Shown here in pieces: positions 27,065-34,957 of a stretch of 64,000 nucleotides of DNA. The DNA comes from Actibacterium lipolyticum. GTDB lineage: Bacteria; Pseudomonadota; Alphaproteobacteria; Rhodobacterales; Rhodobacteraceae. The notes below the pieces were generated by a model, which was not told the DNA's origin, searched no databases, and saw only the letters and a program-made list of their open reading frames with translations. Within the stretch, counting starts at the first letter, position 1. The number at the start of each line of letters is the position of its first letter. The stretch covers positions 124,001 through 188,000 of the forward strand of contig NZ_FXYE01000001.1 in the NCBI RefSeq assembly GCF_900184935.1. Reading direction: 5' to 3'. The translations under genes and the position numbers were made by a program.

Positions 27065-27958
27065 TTGGTTGAAAGCTATCAGCATAAGACGATGTCAGTT
27101 GATGCAACTGATTCTGACGGCCCGTCGCTGGCTGAACAGCCCTATGAAAAGGGCCGCCTGTCTTATGCGAACACTTTTACCAACCCGTGGAAGGCAAACA
27201 CGATCCGGGTGATGGAATGGACAACGGGCAAGATTCGCCTGTTGCGTCTGATCCGTCGGTTCGAGGCAATGGGCGCCCCACACGGTCAGGCGTTTTGGCA
27301 ACAAGCGCTTGGCGTAATGGGCATCTCGCTTGAAACGCCCTCCGATCAAATTTCCAACATTCCGGCCGAGGGGCCAGTTGTGATTGTGGCCAACCACCCA
27401 CATGGTTTGGTTGATGGCATGGTTCTGGCGGAATTGGTTGGCCGGGTGCGGACTGACTACAAAATCCTGACGCGTTCTTTGCTGACAGGCGTTCAGGAAA
27501 TTGATGAATTCATGATCCCGGTGCCGTTCCTGCACGAAGAGGACGCGCTTAAGAAAAATCTGGAAATGCGTAAGCGGGCGATGGATCACCTGAATGCGGA
27601 TGGCGTTGTCATCCTGTTTCCATCAGGTGTTGTCGCATGTTCCGAAACGATGTTCGGCCCCGCGATCGAGGCCGAGTGGAACCCGTTCACCGCCAAGATG
27701 ATCCAGCGTTCAGGTGCCAAGGTCGTGCCGATTTACTTTCCCGGGCAAAACTCGCGCTATTACCAAATCGCGAACCGTCTATCCGCGACCCTGCGCCAAG
27801 GTCTGCTGTTGTACGAAGTTGTTCATTCGTTGAACCGGCCACAGGCACCTGTCGTAGGCGAACCGATTGACCGCCCAGAAATCGAAGGCTGGGCAGGCAA
27901 TCCGCGTGGTTTCGTCAACTGGCTGCGTGAGCGGACCCTTGCGCTGAAGGGCGGTTAA
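27065..27958 (+). CDS. Lysophospholipid acyltransferase family protein
   Basis: A 297-aa probable 1-acyl-glycerol-3-phosphate-type acyltransferase. The start is TTG 27065 because AAGGAGA lies 10 bases upstream; ATG 27092 is the alternative. The acyltransferase motif is NHPHGLVDG (His111, Asp117), with the glycerophosphate-binding motif LFPSG near residue 184 and PIYFPGQNSRYYQ around 225. No strong transmembrane helix is evident. It stands directly after ptsH, as the seventh consecutive forward gene from chvI, and may be transcribed with them; the substrate is unknown. Confidence 0.82.
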   Translation: MVESYQHKTMSVDATDSDGPSLAEQPYEKGRLSYANTFTNPWKANTIRVMEWTTGKIRLLRLIRRFEAMGAPHGQAFWQQALGVMGISLETPSDQISNIPAEGPVVIVANHPHGLVDGMVLAELVGRVRTDYKILTRSLLTGVQEIDEFMIPVPFLHEEDALKKNLEMRKRAMDHLNADGVVILFPSGVVACSETMFGPAIEAEWNPFTAKMIQRSGAKVVPIYFPGQNSRYYQIANRLSATLRQGLLLYEVVHSLNRPQAPVVGEPIDRPEIEGWAGNPRGFVNWLRERTLALKGG

Positions 27959-28830
27959 CGGGTCGGCACGGGCGCGTCACCGCGATAGTCGTAGAACCCG
28001 CGCTTGGATTTACGGCCAAGCCAGCCAGCCTCAACATATTTGGTCAGCAGCGGGCAGGGGCGATATTTCGTATCGGCCAAGCCGTCATGCAACACGTTCA
28101 TGATCGCAAGGCACGTATCCAGCCCGATAAAATCTGCCAGTTCCAGCGGACCCATCGGATGGTTCGCGCCCAGTTTCATCGATTCGTCGATTGATTTGAC
28201 GGACCCCACGCCTTCGTACAGCGTATAGACGGCCTCGTTTATCATCGGCATCAGAATGCGGTTAACGATGAAGCCGGGAAAATCTTCGGCGCTGGCGGCG
28301 GTTTTTCCAAGCGACTCTACGACCTTCAGGCAGGCGTTATAGGTTGGCTCATCCGTCGCGATACCGCGGATCAGTTCCACCAATTGCATCACTGGAACCG
28401 GGTTCATGAAGTGAAAGCCCATGAAACGTTCAGGGCGATCAGTGCGCGATGCAAGCCGCGTGATCGAGATGGACGAGGTGTTCGACGTCAGGATCGTTTC
28501 GGGTTTTAGGTGTGGTAGCAGATCTTCGAAGATCGCGGCCTTGACGGTTTCACGTTCGGTCGCGGCTTCGATGATCAGGTCCGTCGGGCCAAGGTCGGGA
28601 AGGGCGGTTGTTGTTTTAATCCGGCCAAGCGCAATCGCGCGCTCATCTTCCGAAATCTTTTCACGCGACACTTGGCGCTCAAGGTTCTTGTCGATCAGAG
28701 AGAGCGCCTTGTTCAGGCTTTCCTCTGAAATGTCATTCAGTAAAACATCGTAACCGGCCAAGGCCATGACATGGGCAATCCCGTTGCCCATCTGCCCCGC
28801 GCCGACAACTCCCACCGTTTTGATATCCAT
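27955..28830 (-). CDS. hbd: 3-hydroxybutyryl-CoA dehydrogenase
   Basis: 291 aa from ATG 28830, with AGGGG 7 bases upstream. The N-terminal NAD domain begins IKTVGVVGAGQMGNGIA with the GxGxxG loop at 10-15. The catalytic region NTSSISITRLA and FHFMNPVPVMQLVE (His about 139), and the C-terminal dimerisation domain with FPGFIVNRILMPMINEA and GANHPMGPLELADFIGLD, are complete. It oxidises or forms acetoacetyl-CoA and so links to butyrate/PHB and to the ethylmalonyl-CoA route that mcd belongs to. It converges on the acyltransferase gene with a 4-base overlap. Confidence 0.94.
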   Translation of the reverse strand: MDIKTVGVVGAGQMGNGIAHVMALAGYDVLLNDISEESLNKALSLIDKNLERQVSREKISEDERAIALGRIKTTTALPDLGPTDLIIEAATERETVKAAIFEDLLPHLKPETILTSNTSSISITRLASRTDRPERFMGFHFMNPVPVMQLVELIRGIATDEPTYNACLKVVESLGKTAASAEDFPGFIVNRILMPMINEAVYTLYEGVGSVKSIDESMKLGANHPMGPLELADFIGLDTCLAIMNVLHDGLADTKYRPCPLLTKYVEAGWLGRKSKRGFYDYRGDAPVPTR

Positions 28831-28961
28831 CGGATGCCCCTTAAGCCTGACGGGCCGACCATATGCCCCGGATTGCTGCGGGTGCAAGCCAGAACGACCT
28901 GATCAATTCACCTCAAATGCCAAGCTTAGCCATTTGGAAAGGTTCGCAAGGGAATCTGAAC

Positions 28962-29822
28962 ATGGGTGAGTTGATATCAAAAAAGGTGGGTGGAAGAATG
29001 TATGAACATCCCGGCACAAGTGCCATTAACTATTTTCCGTGCCGATACGGCAAATCAAAGCTGCTGTTTCGGGGCCCGAAACGCATGACGGTCGCGCCTT
29101 TCTGCGCTGTGTTAGGCGGCACCGAAACGTACGGCAAATTCATCGAACGGCCGTTCCCGCAGCTGTTGGAAGAACAGTCCGGAATCAGGGCGGTGAACCT
29201 AGGCTGCGTGAACGCGGGCGTAGATGTCTTTGTGAATGACCACACGATCATGGAGCTGTGTGGCAACGCGGGCGTGACGGTCGTTCAGGCGCTTGGCGCG
29301 CAGAATATGTCGAACAGGTTGTACGCGGTGCACCCGCGCCGAAACGATCGTTTTTTGCGGGCCTCGCCAACAATGAAAACCTTGTACAGAGAGGTGGATT
29401 TCACCGAATTCAATTTTACGCGGCACATGTTGACGACGCTAAAGCGGTTGGCGCCCGACAAGTTCGGGGTCGTCGAAGCGGAGCTGAAATCAGCGTGGGT
29501 CGCGCGGATGCGTTTGCTGGCCGAGCGATTGCAGGGAAAGACCGTGCTTTTGTTGCTGTCCAACCTAACTAGCGGAGTTCGCGGCCAAGATGATCTTGGG
29601 CCAGAGCCTTTGTGGATAGATGAAGATATGGTGGCGGAATTGGACGGGTGTTTCACCGAAGTTGTGCATGTTCGGGCAAGCGATGCGTCCCTGCAGCAGG
29701 GCACCATGGGAAAGGTCTTTTCGCCGTTGGATGAACCCGCAGCTGCAGAAGTACCCGGCCCCGCGGTCCATCAAGAAATCGCGCAGGCGTTGGTACCCGT
29801 GGTGACGCGCTTGATGGGCTAA
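28962..29822 (+). CDS. DUF6473 family protein
   Basis: 286 aa from ATG 28962 (AAGGGAA 8 bases upstream); ATG 28998 is possible. The N-terminal half, with YGKSKLLFRGPKR, VLGGTETYGKFIERPFP and VNLGCVNAGVDVFVND, matches a Rhodobacterales family that I know as DUF6473. The GTET and NxG pattern recalls SGNH/GDSL-hydrolase-like folds, but I cannot identify a complete catalytic set, so enzyme activity is only a guess. The upstream hbd gene is divergent across 131 bases; the next gene is convergent. Confidence 0.7.
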   Translation: MGELISKKVGGRMYEHPGTSAINYFPCRYGKSKLLFRGPKRMTVAPFCAVLGGTETYGKFIERPFPQLLEEQSGIRAVNLGCVNAGVDVFVNDHTIMELCGNAGVTVVQALGAQNMSNRLYAVHPRRNDRFLRASPTMKTLYREVDFTEFNFTRHMLTTLKRLAPDKFGVVEAELKSAWVARMRLLAERLQGKTVLLLLSNLTSGVRGQDDLGPEPLWIDEDMVAELDGCFTEVVHVRASDASLQQGTMGKVFSPLDEPAAAEVPGPAVHQEIAQALVPVVTRLMG

Positions 29823-29828
29823 GGGGCG

Positions 29829-30518
29829 TTACAGCAGCCAGCCAAACGCGCGCCGAAGGAATGCAGGGCAATCTTGTGCCACCGGGGTGCCGTGGGCCAT
29901 CAGAACCTTCTGAGCGGGCCACGCAAGAATCCGACCTGCGGCCTGACGCGCCGTGTTTCGGTCGGTAAATGCCAGCCGGAATTTGCGCGGCACCGATGGT
30001 TCGGCGCCGGTCATAAGGTCCAGTTTCGCGATAACAGCCCGCCAGCCGGAAAACCAGTTGGCGGGAAGCTGTTGCAGCAGGTCGGCGAACAGCACAGTTC
30101 CGCTTTTTGTGTGAAAGAAAACGACTTCGGTCGTGATGCGGTTGCCTTGCATGACGACCTGATCGATCTGTCCGGCCCAATCAGGGTCAGCGGTATCCCC
30201 AAGGTCAGCATCGAAGGAAATATCGGCGCGCTTCTTGCGCAACCCCGGCGCGGCGTGAACCGCGGCGGCGGGATAGGCCTGCGCCCATTCGGGCAGAAAC
30301 AAGTGATGCAGCGAATTGGGTGCAACGATGTGCCGGACGGGGCCAAGGGCGCCTATTTGGGCGGCAAGCTGATCTGTCAGGTGCACCGGGGACCATACAA
30401 ACAGGCCGCCATCTGAAAGACGTATCACGGCCATTCTGGTGGGGTAATGAAATCCGGCGAATGCGTCGACATCCGGGCCGTCGACTATCCAGAGTTCGTC
30501 GCCAAAAAGCTTTAACAT
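29829..30518 (-). CDS. DUF4336 domain protein (metallo-beta-lactamase-like fold)
   Basis: 229 aa from ATG 30518. The arrangement LFGDELWIVDGP, GGLFVWSPVHLTDQL, HIVAPNSLHHLFLPEW and VLFADLLQ is that of DUF4336, a family with a metallo-beta-lactamase-like chain but a degenerate metal motif (NSLHHLFL in place of HxHxDH). Two His and later Asp (FADL) remain. Catalytic role unknown. It ends 7 bases from the convergent DUF6473 gene. The open frame upstream to 30647 lacks typical sequence and crosses the etfA terminator. Confidence 0.75.
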   Translation of the reverse strand: MLKLFGDELWIVDGPDVDAFAGFHYPTRMAVIRLSDGGLFVWSPVHLTDQLAAQIGALGPVRHIVAPNSLHHLFLPEWAQAYPAAAVHAAPGLRKKRADISFDADLGDTADPDWAGQIDQVVMQGNRITTEVVFFHTKSGTVLFADLLQQLPANWFSGWRAVIAKLDLMTGAEPSVPRKFRLAFTDRNTARQAAGRILAWPAQKVLMAHGTPVAQDCPAFLRRAFGWLL

Positions 30519-30615
30519 GACGGATCCAATATCGCTGATCTGACGGGTAATTGCCCGCTGGGCCAAGCGTATGTGGAAGAAATCGTACCGGCAAGACACG
30601 TGACAGGTGGCCAAG

Positions 30616-30643
30616 AAAAAGGCCCGCCGATTGGGCGGGCCTT
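30616..30643 (-). terminator. Rho-independent terminator of etfBA
   Basis: On the minus strand AGGCCCGCC pairs with GGCGGGCCT across a short CAAT-type loop and is followed by TTTTTC. It lies about 30 bases downstream of the etfA stop. Confidence 0.88.
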
Positions 30644-30672
30644 CCAAAATTTGGACTGTATCCGATACCGGA

Positions 30673-31599
30673 TTACAGTTTTTCGATCAGCTCTGGCACT
30701 GCGTCGAACAGGTCGGCGACCAAGCCGTAATCAGCAACCTGGAAGATTGGTGCCTCTTCGTCTTTGTTGATCGCGACGATGATCTTGGAGTCTTTCATAC
30801 CTGCAAGGTGCTGAATCGCGCCCGAGATGCCGACAGCGACATAAAGATCGGGTGCAACAACTTTACCGGTCTGACCAACCTGCCAGTCGTTCGGGGCATA
30901 GCCCGAGTCAACGGCAGCACGCGATGCGCCAACGGCCGCGCCCAGCTTGTCAGCCAGCTTTTCGATCAGCGCGAAGTCGTCTTCGGAACCAACGCCACGG
31001 CCACCGGATACAACGATGCCAGCGGATGTCAGTTCTGGGCGGTCGCTTTCGGCAACCTTGTCTTCAACCCATTCAGACAGGCCGGGGTTGCCCGCAGCGC
31101 CGATGGTTTCAACAGCGGCAGAACCGCCTTCACCAGCTGCGTCAAACGTGGAGGTGCGAACCGTCAGAACCTTTTTCGCGTCAGAGGTTTTCACCGTCTG
31201 GATCGCGTTACCAGCATAGATCGGGCGTTCGAACGTTGCGCCGTCAACCACGCCCGAAACGTCGGACAGGATCATGGAATCAAGCAGCGCAGCGACGCGT
31301 GGCATGATGTTTTTCGCGGATGCGGTGGCGGGGGCTACGAAGTGTTCGTAATCGCCAGCGACCGATGCGATCAGATCAGCGATTGGTTCAGCCAGACCGT
31401 TGCCATAGGCAGCGTCGTCTGCGCACAGAACTTTGGAAACACCGTCCAGCTTGGCAGCAGCTTCTGCCGCGCCGCCGCAGGATGCGCTTGCGCACAGAAC
31501 GGTAACTTCGCCCAGTGCCTTCGCAGCGGTCAGTGCTTTTGCAGTTGCGTCAACGGCCAGTTCGCCGCCGGATACTTCAGCAAGAAGAAGAACAGCCAT
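30673..31599 (-). CDS. etfA: Electron transfer flavoprotein alpha subunit
   Basis: 308 aa. ETF collects electrons from acyl-CoA dehydrogenases and hands them to ETF-ubiquinone oxidoreductase. The C-terminal FAD-binding domain (about 185-308) has the family signature LYVAVGISGAIQHLAGM and then INKDEEAPIFQVADYG. The N-terminal domain begins AVLLLAEVSGGEL. The ATG overlaps the etfB stop (TAATG), so etfB-etfA is one operon ending at a terminator. It would serve the mcd product and other acyl-CoA dehydrogenases. Confidence 0.96.
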   Translation of the reverse strand: MAVLLLAEVSGGELAVDATAKALTAAKALGEVTVLCASASCGGAAEAAAKLDGVSKVLCADDAAYGNGLAEPIADLIASVAGDYEHFVAPATASAKNIMPRVAALLDSMILSDVSGVVDGATFERPIYAGNAIQTVKTSDAKKVLTVRTSTFDAAGEGGSAAVETIGAAGNPGLSEWVEDKVAESDRPELTSAGIVVSGGRGVGSEDDFALIEKLADKLGAAVGASRAAVDSGYAPNDWQVGQTGKVVAPDLYVAVGISGAIQHLAGMKDSKIIVAINKDEEAPIFQVADYGLVADLFDAVPELIEKL

Positions 31600-32357
31600 T
31601 ATACAGCCCCCGCTTCCTTAAGTTTCGCCACAAGCTCGTCAACCGAGCCAACGATTTCACCGGCCTGACGGGCCTCTGGCTCTGTGGTTTTGACAACCTC
31701 AAGCCGTGGTGTGACATCCACGCCGTAGTCGGCAGGTGTCTTTTCATCCAGCGGCTTTTTCTTCGCCTTCATGATGTTCGGCAACGAAGCATAGCGCGGT
31801 TCGTTCAGGCGAAGGTCAACAGTGACGATGGCAGGCATCTTCACTTTGATGGTCTGAAGACCACCGTCAACTTCGCGGGTCACGATCGCGCTGTCGCCTT
31901 CGACCTTAACTTCGGACGCGAATGTGGCCTGGCTCCAACCCAGAAGGGCGGAAAGCATCTGACCGGTCGCATTCATGTCGTTATCGATGGCTTGCTTACC
32001 GGCCAGAACAAGGCCTGGCTGCTCTTCGTCGACGATCCCTTTCAGGATTTTCGCAACGGCCAGCGGTTCGATGTCGGTGTGAACGTCGTCAGCGGCAACC
32101 ACCAGAATGGCGCGGTCAGCGCCCATGGCAAGTGCGGTGCGCAGGGTTTCTTGCGCTTGCTTGACCCCGATCGAAACGGCCACGATTTCCGTTACGACGC
32201 CGGCTTCTTTCAGGCGAATAGCCTCTTCCACCGCGATTTCATCAAAGGGGTTCATCGACATCTTCACGTTGGCAAGATCGACACCGCTTCCGTCCGCCTT
32301 AACACGAACCTTCACGTTATAGTCGATCACGCGCTTAACAGGCACAAGAACCTTCAT
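31599..32357 (-). CDS. etfB: Electron transfer flavoprotein beta subunit
   Basis: 252 aa, the normal length. It starts [19 protein letters not shown], has the AMP-binding region (about 115-145, [17 protein letters not shown]) and the recognition-loop segment [21 protein letters not shown] (in two stretches, about 182-202). RBS AAGGAGAG precedes the ATG by about 8 bases. The intergenic region upstream (32358-32527) contains GTTAGCG elements like those near pckA. Confidence 0.96.
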   Translation of the reverse strand: MKVLVPVKRVIDYNVKVRVKADGSGVDLANVKMSMNPFDEIAVEEAIRLKEAGVVTEIVAVSIGVKQAQETLRTALAMGADRAILVVAADDVHTDIEPLAVAKILKGIVDEEQPGLVLAGKQAIDNDMNATGQMLSALLGWSQATFASEVKVEGDSAIVTREVDGGLQTIKVKMPAIVTVDLRLNEPRYASLPNIMKAKKKPLDEKTPADYGVDVTPRLEVVKTTEPEARQAGEIVGSVDELVAKLKEAGAV

Positions 32358-32527
32358 TTGCGTGTCTCTCCTTGGGTATTAATCAAGCGTTGGATGTTTG
32401 TTAGCGAGTCCCGGCGCAGGAAAACAGGTCAAAATCGACGCGTAGCATTCTTTCGACGCCGCGTTCTTTTCTTTTCGGATGTTTCGCGGGGCAGTTCTAA
32501 CGCTAACGTCTAAGGGAATGCTTTCGG

Positions 32528-33100
32528 TTAACGATTTGCGCCCGGAACCCACAACACATCATCCTTGCCGTTGTTGTTGGCCACACGGCCAGCGGCAAAG
32601 AACCAATCCGACAGGCGGTTCAGATATTTCACAGCAGCGGGGTTGATGGTTTCGGCGGTGGCCAGCTCGACCGTCAGGCGTTCGGCGCGGCGCGATACCG
32701 TGCGGCAAAGGTGCAACTGTGCCGCCAAGGCAGACCCGCCGGGCAAGATGAAGCTGCGCAGAGGTTCAAGCGCGTCGGTCATCGCGTCGATTTCGGTTTC
32801 AAGCCGTTCGACTTGGGCGGAGGTGACGCGCAGGGGCGGATATTCGGCATCTGCGTCTTTTTCCATGTCGGGGCGGCACAGGTCGGCACCCAGATCGAAA
32901 AGGTCGTTCTGGATGGCGGCAAGCCGGGCGTCCATTTCCCCGTCGGCGTGAAGGCGGGCCAGACCCACCGTCGCGTTGGTTTCATCAACGGTGCCATAGG
33001 CGTTGACCCGGGCGGAGTGTTTGGCAACACGCGCGCCGTTGCCCAATGCGGTTTCGCCTGCGTCGCCGGTTTTGGTGTAGATTTTGTTGATGACAACCAT
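32528..33100 (-). CDS. pduO: Cob(I)alamin adenosyltransferase, PduO type
   Basis: 190 aa from ATG 33100. The ATP-binding N-terminus KIYTKTGDAGETAL, then AYGTVDETNA (about 34-43), LCRTVSRRAERL and LNRLSDWFF are the PduO/MMAB signatures. It makes adenosylcobalamin, the cofactor needed by methylmalonyl- and ethylmalonyl-CoA mutases, which fits the C4/C5 CoA metabolism coded nearby (mcd, hbd, etfBA). A GTG at 33109 is an alternative start that would overlap the upstream twin-TM gene. Confidence 0.92.
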   Translation of the reverse strand: MVVINKIYTKTGDAGETALGNGARVAKHSARVNAYGTVDETNATVGLARLHADGEMDARLAAIQNDLFDLGADLCRPDMEKDADAEYPPLRVTSAQVERLETEIDAMTDALEPLRSFILPGGSALAAQLHLCRTVSRRAERLTVELATAETINPAAVKYLNRLSDWFFAAGRVANNNGKDDVLWVPGANR

Positions 33101-33101
33101 A

Positions 33102-33308
33102 TCAGCCACCCATCCTGCGGAGGAATACGAATGCCAAAATCAGCGCCACTGCCACGGCTTGCGCGATCAGGCGATAACGCATCACGCGGTTGGCGTGCTT
33201 TTTGTTGAAATCGCCACCCTTGGCAAAGCCACCGATGCCCAGCAACAAAATGCCTGCTACGGCAAGGCACGCCACGGCGACGAGGATGAAAAGCGGATCG
33301 TTGAACAT
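33102..33308 (-). CDS. Twin transmembrane helix small protein
   Basis: 68 aa with two hydrophobic helices (about 5-27 and 46-63) joined by a charged loop containing KGGDFNKKHANRVMRYR, typical of the HIG1-like twin-TM family of alphaproteobacteria. Eukaryotic relatives associate with cytochrome oxidase supercomplexes; a similar job here is inference only. It lies one base from the adenosyltransferase start, suggesting coupled translation. Confidence 0.82.
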   Translation of the reverse strand: MFNDPLFILVAVACLAVAGILLLGIGGFAKGGDFNKKHANRVMRYRLIAQAVAVALILAFVFLRRMGG

Positions 33309-33380
33309 ACCGGTTTCCTTTATCTGCTGTGTGGGACATAGCGGCCCGTTTGATAAAAGCGAACCGGTATTTCGTCGCGC

Positions 33381-34211
33381 CTATGCCTTGGCCAGTACCC
33401 AATCCAACAGGCGTGTCGGCAGGATACGCCGCAGGATGTTCATCGCATAGGTCGGCGTCGTCACGAAATAACGCGCGTGGGGGCGGCGGCTTTCCAGTGC
33501 GTGAACCAGCTTTTTCGTGACCGCGCTGGCGGGAAGTTCGAACGTGTCCTTGCCGCCGTCTTCATACAAGCGTTTCAACAGCGTGGCTTTGTATTGCTCG
33601 GCCCGCGGCGAGTTTTTCCAGTCGATCCATTTGCTGAAATGCGGGATGGAGTTAACCCGGATGTTTGACGTCACCGGGCCGGGTTCGATCAGGATCACCT
33701 CTATTGGAGTGTCGCGCATTTCAAGACGAAGGGTATCTGTCAGCCCCTCCATCGCGAATTTGGTCGAATTATACGCCCCGCGCCATTTCAGCGCGACCAG
33801 CCCTAACACGGAAGAGCAGTTGATGATGCGCCCATGCCCTTGTGCCCGCATGATCGGAATCACCCGGCGGGTAAGGTCATGATAGCCGAACAGGTTCGTT
33901 TCAAAGATTTCCCGCAAGGCCTCGCGCGGCAGATCTTCGATCGCGCCGGGGCAGGCATAGGCACCATTGTTGAAAATGGCGTCCAACGTGCCGCCAGTGC
34001 GCGACAAAGCCTCGGCCACGGCCGATTCGATGCTGGCTTCGTCGGCATAGTTTAGAACAAAGCTTTCAAGGCCTTCTTTGCGAAGGCGGGCGCAGTCGCG
34101 CTCTTTCCGGCAGGTGGCGAACACGCGCCATCCGCGCGCCTTTAGGCCATGCGCAGCGTCATAGCCGATACCGGATGAACAGCCGGTAATTAGGATAGAT
34201 TTTTCAGCCAA
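33381..34211 (-). CDS. Short-chain dehydrogenase/reductase
   Basis: 276 aa. The Rossmann motif TGCSSGIG (9-16), NNGAY (81-85), catalytic Ser about 134, Tyr147 and Lys151 in AYNSTKFAMEG are those of the classical SDR family with NAD(P)H. The C-terminal 40 residues are basic and aromatic. The substrate cannot be assigned. It stands alone between the twin-TM and SH3 genes. Confidence 0.9.
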   Translation of the reverse strand: MAEKSILITGCSSGIGYDAAHGLKARGWRVFATCRKERDCARLRKEGLESFVLNYADEASIESAVAEALSRTGGTLDAIFNNGAYACPGAIEDLPREALREIFETNLFGYHDLTRRVIPIMRAQGHGRIINCSSVLGLVALKWRGAYNSTKFAMEGLTDTLRLEMRDTPIEVILIEPGPVTSNIRVNSIPHFSKWIDWKNSPRAEQYKATLLKRLYEDGGKDTFELPASAVTKKLVHALESRRPHARYFVTTPTYAMNILRRILPTRLLDWVLAKA

Positions 34212-34275
34212 ATGCCTGCCCCAAGCCTATTTGTTTGGTCGCAGGCTAGGGTATCGCGGCCTTTGCTTCAATCGC

Positions 34276-34818
34276 TCAGGATGCGGGGGCGGTGAAACGT
34301 TCAGCCATAAAGCCGTGCAAGCCGGTTTCTAGGTCCTTCAGTTCGACCCAGCCGTTTGCCGGGCGGCCAACAACCTCTGCCTTGGTGCCGCGTGTCAGTT
34401 GGCCAACAACCGATTCATTCGTCGATGGGCCAGCGCGCAGGTTCACTCGGCTGCCAGTGATTGCAACAATCTGGCCGTCGGACGCCGGGGCAGTGGCCTT
34501 AGCTGTTGGCGCTGTCTTGGAGGTGTAACCCTGAGGCGCGTCGCGGCTGACAACCTCAACAAGTCCGGTTGTCGGCGCTGTGCCAAAGCTGACTTTGGAA
34601 ATCGACGCGTCGGTCGTCGTTGCGGCGTCGGCCGATTCTTTTGCGATCACCGCGGAAGCGTCAGCTAAAAGAACCGGCTCTGCCTTAATCGACACCACAT
34701 CGTGGGGTGCTTCGGGTGTAGGGACGAAGCTAGCCGCCTGCATGGATGTTGCAGGCTTGTCGGTTAAACTCATTACTGCGAACAGGCTGGCGCACAGCCA
34801 GAAACTCATACGAAACAT
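34276..34818 (-). CDS. Exported SH3 domain protein
   Basis: 180 aa with an N-terminal hydrophobic signal (about 4-20), a long low-complexity Ala/Thr/Lys linker (about 25-115) and a single bacterial SH3 domain at about 117-180 (GSRVNLRAGPSTNESVV, then GTKAEVVG and GWVELKD). Such proteins bind peptidoglycan or other surface polymers in the periplasm. The exact ligand is unknown. The gene is divergent from parC. Confidence 0.82.
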   Translation of the reverse strand: MFRMSFWLCASLFAVMSLTDKPATSMQAASFVPTPEAPHDVVSIKAEPVLLADASAVIAKESADAATTTDASISKVSFGTAPTTGLVEVVSRDAPQGYTSKTAPTAKATAPASDGQIVAITGSRVNLRAGPSTNESVVGQLTRGTKAEVVGRPANGWVELKDLETGLHGFMAERFTAPAS

Positions 34819-34957
34819 GTCACTTCCCCAAGTGGTGCGATTATCAACAAATTAACGTTTAAAGATCGCCGACGGTTCCCGATAAGGGAAAAAGAAAGCC
34901 TCGTTCCCCGCTCTTGTCTGCTTGCCGGGGCAATCTGGCGCGGCTATCACCAGATCT

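Noticed and set aside
30607-31668. 353-aa plus-strand frame opposite etfA
   Set aside because: Antisense of etfA, crossing its terminator; composition not protein-like.
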